Positions 1-5,503 of a stretch of 5,503 nt of DNA are shown piece by piece (position 1 is the stretch's first letter; every line of letters begins with the position of its first letter). A program made the position numbers and the translations under genes. Source of the stretch: Methylobacteriaceae bacterium (lineage in GTDB: Bacteria > Pseudomonadota > Alphaproteobacteria > Rhizobiales > Beijerinckiaceae); assembly GCA_019247255.1 (NCBI GenBank), contig JAFAPJ010000024.1, forward strand, positions 1 through 5,503, written 5' to 3'. The notes under the pieces are model-generated. The model was not told where the DNA came from, ran no database searches, and worked only from the letters and a program-made list of their open reading frames with translations.

Positions 1-82
1 GGCGCCCAGAAGGCAAGGGACGCGCTTGCGCCCGGTTGTCTCGGGCCTCTGCCGTCGTGCCGCCGCGGGACCGCACGGGCAG

Positions 83-114
83 TCTCGCGACCGGGCGGAC
101 GCCGGATCGCGAGA
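83..114 (-). terminator. Hairpin after the autotransporter gene, possible terminator
   Basis: TCTCGCGA (83-90) and TCGCGAGA (107-114) form a perfect 8-bp stem, extended inside by CCGG/CCGG (91-94 with 102-105) past one bulged base, with a 7-nt loop. It starts 16 bp after the TAG stop, where a terminator is expected. No U-tract follows on the minus strand, so it may act with Rho, protect the 3' end of the mRNA, or be chance in GC-rich DNA. It is nearly symmetrical, so direction cannot be read from it. Confidence 0.4.
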
Positions 115-130
115 ACCGCCCGAGCGTCGA

Positions 131-3100
131 CTAGAAGCGCCAGAGCAGGTTGCCGCGCACCCCGTGGTCCTGGCCGCGATCGCCGGCCTGGCCCGCGTAC
201 GACACGCCCACCGTCACCTCGCGCGTGACCTTCCAGTCGATGCCCGCCTCGCCCACGACCGCGTCGCGGTTGATCGGCGCGCCGCCGACCCCGAACGGCG
301 TGCCGCCCGACGCGAAGGCGAGGACCGAGACCGGAACGAGGTCGCCGAAGGTGCGGCGGTAGGCGACGAGCCCGCGCAGGCTGAAGGGCGAACCGTCCGC
401 CAAGGCCATCTCGCCACGCAGCCCCGCCGTGACGGTCTCGTAGGTGAAGTCCCTCCCGAAGAAGCGCAGCGCCGAGACGCCGCCCTGCTCGGTGAAGCTG
501 TCGCGCCCGATCACGACCCCGGCGCCCCCGACGAAGGGCTCGAGCGTCGCCGTGCCGAGCTTGATCCCGTAGCCGAGCTCGCCGAAGCCCTGGTAGGTCG
601 TGCCGCCCTGGCGTCCGCGCAGCGCTTCCGAGAAGCCCGGGAACACGACGGTCCGGCGCGTGTCGAGCGAGTCGGACGCGAACACGCCGCCCACCCGGAA
701 CGCGAAATCGCCGAGCTGGACGCCGCCGTAGACTGCGCCGAAGCCGCTAATGATGTCGCCGCGCGAGAGACGGCCGCCGACGTTGAAGTTCGTGTCCGTG
801 TAACCGCCCGCCACGCCGAGCCGGTAGATGCCGTCGATCGTGGCGTCGGCGCCGATCACGAAGCCGCTGACGTCGCGGGTGAGCCGTGCCGTGTTGAAGG
901 TCCGGTCGGTCGAGCCGAAGGACCCGAAGCCCTGCCCCCAGATCGTGACGACGCGCGGATCGATGATCCCGGTCGGCACCGGGGTCGGCGCCGCGCGGCG
1001 GCCCGGCAGGTCGGCCGCGAAGGCCGCCGGCAGGCTCGCATTCGGCCCGAGGCTCGCGAGGCCGTTGATCGTGGGGGCGAAGCTGCCGCGCACCCGGTCG
1101 AGCAGCGTCTCGCGGACCAGAAAGCTCGTCTCGAACTGGGCCGTGACGTTGCTCGCATGCGCCTCGCCAGAGAGCGCGTTGAAGGCCTGGCCGGCGCCGA
1201 TGGTGTCGAGCACGGCGACGGCGTCATAGACGCGGTTGCCGAAGCCGAGCGATTGCGCCGCGCCGCCCGCCGCGGCCTGGTTCGCGCTGGAGCCCGCCGC
1301 CGCGAACGGGACGTCGTTGCGTACGAGCGTCAGGGTCACGTTGTTCGGGTCATAGGCGAGATAAGGATTCAGGAAGGCGAAGTTCGAGGTGACGGTGGTG
1401 AAGCGGCCGGTGACGCCGCCCGTCGCGTTCAGGATGTTGTAGCTCGTGCGCGGGTTGTAGGTGCCGGCCGCGGCCAGGACCTGGACCGTGCCGCCCTGGA
1501 TCGTCGCGGTCCCGCCCGCGACGACGCGGTCCGACTGGCCGGCCGCGTTCGCCTCGACGATGTAGGCCGAGCCCGGCGCGAAGGTGACGCTGCCGGCGGC
1601 GCGAAGCGTGCCGATCGAATTCCCGGGCGCGACCGCGCCGCCGGCGAGCGCCGTGAACGCGCCGACCGTGCCGGTGCCGCCGAGCACGCCGCCCTGGCCG
1701 ACCGTGACGAGGCCCGTGATCGTTCCGTTCGCCGCCAGGAGGCCGCCCTGGCCGATGGTGACGTCGAGGTTCAGCCGATCAGCCGGGTCGAGGGCGAGCG
1801 AGCCCGTGACGTTCCCGAAATATCCTGCGGCCGAGTAGAGATCGATGCGCGACCAGTAGCTGAGCGGCGTGCCGTAGAAGGCCGCGAGCGCGTTCGTCTC
1901 CGTGTTCACGATGATCTGGTTGATGGTGCTGGTCTGCAGGTTGCCGTAGAGGCCGCCGTTGGGCGCGATCGTCTGGGCCGCGCTCGTGCTGCCGCCGTAA
2001 AGCGGCGCGAGCAGGATCGAGGCGTCCGGCCCGCCGGTCGGCGCCGCCTCGCGGGGCGCCTGCGCGAAGGTGAGGATGGGCAGGCCGTAGGTGAGCCGCT
2101 GCTGGTAGGTCGCCTGGTTGGCGGCCGACGGGACGTAGGGGTTGCCCGTCGTGTTCGCCGAGCCCGTCGCGCAGGCGGTCAAGGACGCGCCGCACTGGGC
2201 CGAGAGGTACGATTGGAGCTCGGCCGCGCCCGCGTTGAACAGGGCCGGCAGGTTGATCGCGGTCCCGGTCACGGCCGCGTTGTTGATGTAGGCGGGGTTC
2301 GAGAAGGCCTGGGCGAGGTCGTAGGTGGCGAGCGCCCGCGACCCGATGATGTCGAGCGGATAATGGACGCCGAGCACGATGCGGCTGTCGCCGTATTCGG
2401 CCGCCCGGGCGAGCAGGCTCTGGTAGAGCTGCGGCACCGCCATCGCGAGCAGGATGCCGTCCGTGAAGCCGTAATTCGTGTGGCCGCTCGGGAAGGACGG
2501 GTTCGTGGCGAGGCCGCCGAGCGCCGTCGGGTCGAAGATGTTGAGGCGCTGGGGCGCGACCTGGACGGGCCGCGAGCTGCCGTAGACGTCCTGGCCGGGA
2601 TCCGTGTTCCGGACCCCGTAGGCGAGATCGTAGACGCTATCGAAGCGGTTCGGCAGCGTGCCCGTGCTGCCGGCCGCGCCGGCCGGCGAGCCGGCCGGGA
2701 TCGTGTAGGGCGCGGTCGGAAGCGTGGTGCCGGCGGGCGCTACCGCGGGAACCGGGACGTAGTTCGCGGGCGTGGTGCTCGGGTTCGTCGCGGCCCCATT
2801 CGCGAAGTAGTTCTTCAGGCCGACATCGTTGCTGGTGTAGTTGTAGCCGTTGTTCAGGAGCGTGAAGGTGCGGGCGAGCGGCCCGATCGTCGCCGTGCTC
2901 GCCCGGATGCCGTTCTGAAAGACGGGGCCGAGCTGAGTGCCGAGGCCGCCGACCGGCTGGACCGGGTTCAGCGTGCCGCCTTGCGCGGCGCCCTGCACCG
3001 CCTGGAGCGGCAGCCCGCCCCCAATGTTGTCTCCCGGCCCCAGATTGACCACCGTCCCGTTCGCGAGCGTGATCGAGCCGAGGAACGGCGTGCTGCCCGG

Positions 3101-3373
3101 CAGGGCCTTGTCGCTGATCGCGAGCTGGCGCTGCGCCGTCGTCGAGGTCTGGTTCTCCGAGACGGTGACGTCGAGATTGGTCCGAAGCGTCTGCTGACCG
3201 ATTGCCGTGTTGTTAAGGCTGAGGAAAGGCGAGAGCAGGTTGGCCGTGTTGACGGTCTGCACCGTGAGGTTCGGTGTCTGCGCCGCCGCCGGCGTGGCGA
3301 GCCCCGCGACGATCGCGGCCGAGGCCGCCGTGCCGAGCAGAACGCTCCGGCGGCTCTGAATATGCAGCTTCAC
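131..3373 (-). CDS. PAP2-family (class A acid) phosphatase carried on an autotransporter
   Basis: The 1080-aa protein is predicted to be an outer-membrane autotransporter (type V secretion) that displays a phosphomonoesterase-type PAP2 domain. The GTG start is chosen because GGAGGG lies 8 nt upstream and a signal peptide follows directly: SRRSVLL at 7-13, an Ala-rich core, and a likely AAA|Q cleavage after residue 31. Residues about 32-345 hold the PAP2 region. It has R268-P269, then PSGH at 295-298, then SRIVLGVHYPLD at 330-341, so H298, R331, H337 and D341 fit the family pattern. The Lys expected seven residues before R268 is Gln261. A Pro/Ala/Gly-rich stretch at about 198-241 looks like a loop or linker. 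C394 and C401 are the only cysteines I see. Autotransporter beta-helix repeats start at about 535 (VTIGQGG and VTVGQGG units, then APGNSIGTL at 582-590) and run to about 685. A helical linker follows at about 700-765, and the barrel spans about 810-1080, ending LLWRF with the terminal Phe typical of outer-membrane barrels. The gene is probably transcribed alone. The substrate is unknown; the fold calls are strong, the activity is inferred. Confidence 0.95.
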   Translation of the reverse strand: MKLHIQSRRSVLLGTAASAAIVAGLATPAAAQTPNLTVQTVNTANLLSPFLSLNNTAIGQQTLRTNLDVTVSENQTSTTAQRQLAISDKALPGSTPFLGSITLANGTVVNLGPGDNIGGGLPLQAVQGAAQGGTLNPVQPVGGLGTQLGPVFQNGIRASTATIGPLARTFTLLNNGYNYTSNDVGLKNYFANGAATNPSTTPANYVPVPAVAPAGTTLPTAPYTIPAGSPAGAAGSTGTLPNRFDSVYDLAYGVRNTDPGQDVYGSSRPVQVAPQRLNIFDPTALGGLATNPSFPSGHTNYGFTDGILLAMAVPQLYQSLLARAAEYGDSRIVLGVHYPLDIIGSRALATYDLAQAFSNPAYINNAAVTGTAINLPALFNAGAAELQSYLSAQCGASLTACATGSANTTGNPYVPSAANQATYQQRLTYGLPILTFAQAPREAAPTGGPDASILLAPLYGGSTSAAQTIAPNGGLYGNLQTSTINQIIVNTETNALAAFYGTPLSYWSRIDLYSAAGYFGNVTGSLALDPADRLNLDVTIGQGGLLAANGTITGLVTVGQGGVLGGTGTVGAFTALAGGAVAPGNSIGTLRAAGSVTFAPGSAYIVEANAAGQSDRVVAGGTATIQGGTVQVLAAAGTYNPRTSYNILNATGGVTGRFTTVTSNFAFLNPYLAYDPNNVTLTLVRNDVPFAAAGSSANQAAAGGAAQSLGFGNRVYDAVAVLDTIGAGQAFNALSGEAHASNVTAQFETSFLVRETLLDRVRGSFAPTINGLASLGPNASLPAAFAADLPGRRAAPTPVPTGIIDPRVVTIWGQGFGSFGSTDRTFNTARLTRDVSGFVIGADATIDGIYRLGVAGGYTDTNFNVGGRLSRGDIISGFGAVYGGVQLGDFAFRVGGVFASDSLDTRRTVVFPGFSEALRGRQGGTTYQGFGELGYGIKLGTATLEPFVGGAGVVIGRDSFTEQGGVSALRFFGRDFTYETVTAGLRGEMALADGSPFSLRGLVAYRRTFGDLVPVSVLAFASGGTPFGVGGAPINRDAVVGEAGIDWKVTREVTVGVSYAGQAGDRGQDHGVRGNLLWRF

Positions 3374-3379
3374 GATGGC

Positions 3380-3405
3380 AGCCCTCCAACCTGTGGCGGA
3401 GGGCT
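3380..3405 (-). promoter_or_regulatory. Leader hairpin containing the Shine-Dalgarno of the phosphatase autotransporter
   Basis: In the mRNA sense the sequence reads AGCCCTCC, ten nucleotides, then GGAGGGCT. This gives a perfect 8-bp stem (3398-3405 with 3380-3387). The ribosome binding site GGAGGG (3382-3387) lies wholly within the 3' arm, 8 nt before the GTG start at 3373. If the stem forms, the site is masked, which would lower or condition translation. The dyad and spacing are seen directly; the regulatory effect is inferred. A C-rich partner to a GGAGGG site can also occur by chance in GC-rich DNA. Confidence 0.5.
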
Positions 3406-3466
3406 AATTTGGGCGTTGCCGAATGTAAAAGCCTTCGGACCGCTTCTTTAATCTTGGCTAAATTGT

Positions 3467-3509
3467 GTTGCGAAGACGCAACTACTTTGCGCTGTGATTA
3501 ACCGCAAAG
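3467..3509. promoter_or_regulatory. Possible operator region: two dyads built on TTGCG/CGCAA
   Basis: Two perfect inverted repeats stand next to each other about 94-136 bp upstream of the autotransporter start. The first is GTTGCG-AAGA-CGCAAC (3467-3482). The second is CTTTGCG, 11 bp, CGCAAAG (3485-3491 and 3503-3509). All four arms share the core TTGCG or its complement. The position in the AT-rich part of the intergenic region suits a regulator binding site. I do not recognise the regulator. The dyads could instead fold in a 5' leader if transcription starts further upstream. Confidence 0.35.
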
Positions 3510-3639
3510 CTTAATCTGACGAGATGACAGGCTTGCGACACACGCGTGAAGATCGGTCGTCGTTTCCCGTCGCTCGGACGAGCCGAGAGGACCCGCCCAA
3601 GCGGCCGACCCGCTTGCGACGGGTCAGCCGGGCCGGCGC

Positions 3640-3670
3640 AAACGAAAAGGGCCGGCTTGCGCCGGCCCTT
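3640..3670 (-). terminator. Intrinsic terminator of the groES-groEL operon
   Basis: Read on the minus strand, the sequence is AAGGGCCGGC-GCAA-GCCGGCCCTT followed by TTCGTTT. This is a perfect 10-bp stem (3647-3656 with 3661-3670) closed by a GCAA loop of the stable GNRA type, with a T-rich tail. It begins 26 bp after the groEL stop, as expected for a rho-independent terminator. The tail is interrupted by CG, so read-through may not be zero. Transcription in the plus direction would meet the same hairpin without a U-tract, so it is directional. Confidence 0.87.
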
Positions 3671-3696
3671 CCCGTGTCTCTCGGAGAGGCGTGGAC

Positions 3697-5503
<1,807 letters not shown>

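Larger units (their letters stand above)
3374..3696. other. Intergenic region between groEL and the autotransporter gene
   Basis: No coding sequence is supported in these 323 bp. From the groEL side it holds the groESL terminator, then GC-rich DNA with two further short dyads (3607-3625 GACCCG/CGGGTC and 3573-3587 CTCGG/CCGAG). From about 3520 down to 3405 it is clearly richer in A+T than the rest of the window and probably contains the autotransporter promoter. I looked for sigma-70-type -35/-10 pairs on the minus strand and found none convincing. The best -10-like hexamer, TACATT at 3422-3427, lacks a good -35 partner. The TTGCG dyads and the leader hairpin are listed separately. Confidence 0.7.

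Noticed and set aside
2670..2699. Clustered GGCCGG palindromes that could fold into hairpins
   Set aside because: They lie within the Ala/Gly/Pro-rich codons of the autotransporter linker and are explained by codon choice in GC-rich DNA.
26..3451. 1141-aa open frame on the plus strand opposite the autotransporter gene
   Set aside because: Its translation is almost all Arg, Ala, Glu, Asp, Val and Gly with no domain, signal peptide or credible start context. Such frames arise opposite GC-rich genes with G/C third positions, and the minus-strand product has clear domains.
3274..3501. 75-aa plus-strand frame over the autotransporter start
   Set aside because: It is antisense to the signal peptide and leader, and its composition gives no sign of a real protein.
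3422..3504. Sigma-70-like -35/-10 pairs for the autotransporter
   Set aside because: Candidates such as TACATT (3422-3427) or TTGCGT (3476-3481) have no partner hexamer with a good match at 16-18 bp, so no promoter is called.

Overview
The window is GC-rich DNA with strong G/C third-position codon use. All three genes I can support lie on the minus strand. The GroEL and GroES sequences look alphaproteobacterial. Their style, together with a PAP2-type autotransporter, suggests Hyphomicrobiales, perhaps Methylobacteriaceae. That placement is an inference from remembered protein style, not from a search.

Right side (3697-5503): the 3' end of groES runs in from the right edge. After a 58-bp gap comes a complete groEL of 545 aa with every key chaperonin residue I checked. 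A strong intrinsic terminator with a GNRA tetraloop lies 26 bp past the groEL stop. The groESL promoter, and any CIRCE-type operator, would lie outside the window to the right.

Middle (3374-3696): a 323-bp intergenic region. Its groEL-proximal half holds the terminator and further GC-rich dyads. The other half is distinctly more AT-rich and is the probable control region of the next gene. It contains a cluster of TTGCG/CGCAA half-sites arranged as two dyads. Just before the start codon, an 8-bp perfect stem buries the whole Shine-Dalgarno sequence.

Left side (131-3373): one 1080-aa gene starting with GTG. It encodes a surface autotransporter whose passenger carries a PAP2/class A acid phosphatase signature (PSGH, then SR-x5-H-x3-D). 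After this come beta-helix repeats of the autotransporter-associated type, a helical linker and a C-terminal beta-barrel ending in Phe. A GC-rich hairpin 16 bp past its stop is a possible terminator. Nothing else is assignable in the first 130 bp.

The groESL operon is housekeeping, and I see no functional tie between it and the phosphatase beyond shared orientation. I found no mobile element, CRISPR array, tRNA or rRNA. I do not see an undescribed multi-gene system. The points most worth following are the display of a phosphatase on an autotransporter, its Tat-like signal peptide, its altered first active-site motif, and the structured leader in front of it. The very long plus-strand open frames opposite both large genes are antisense shadows.
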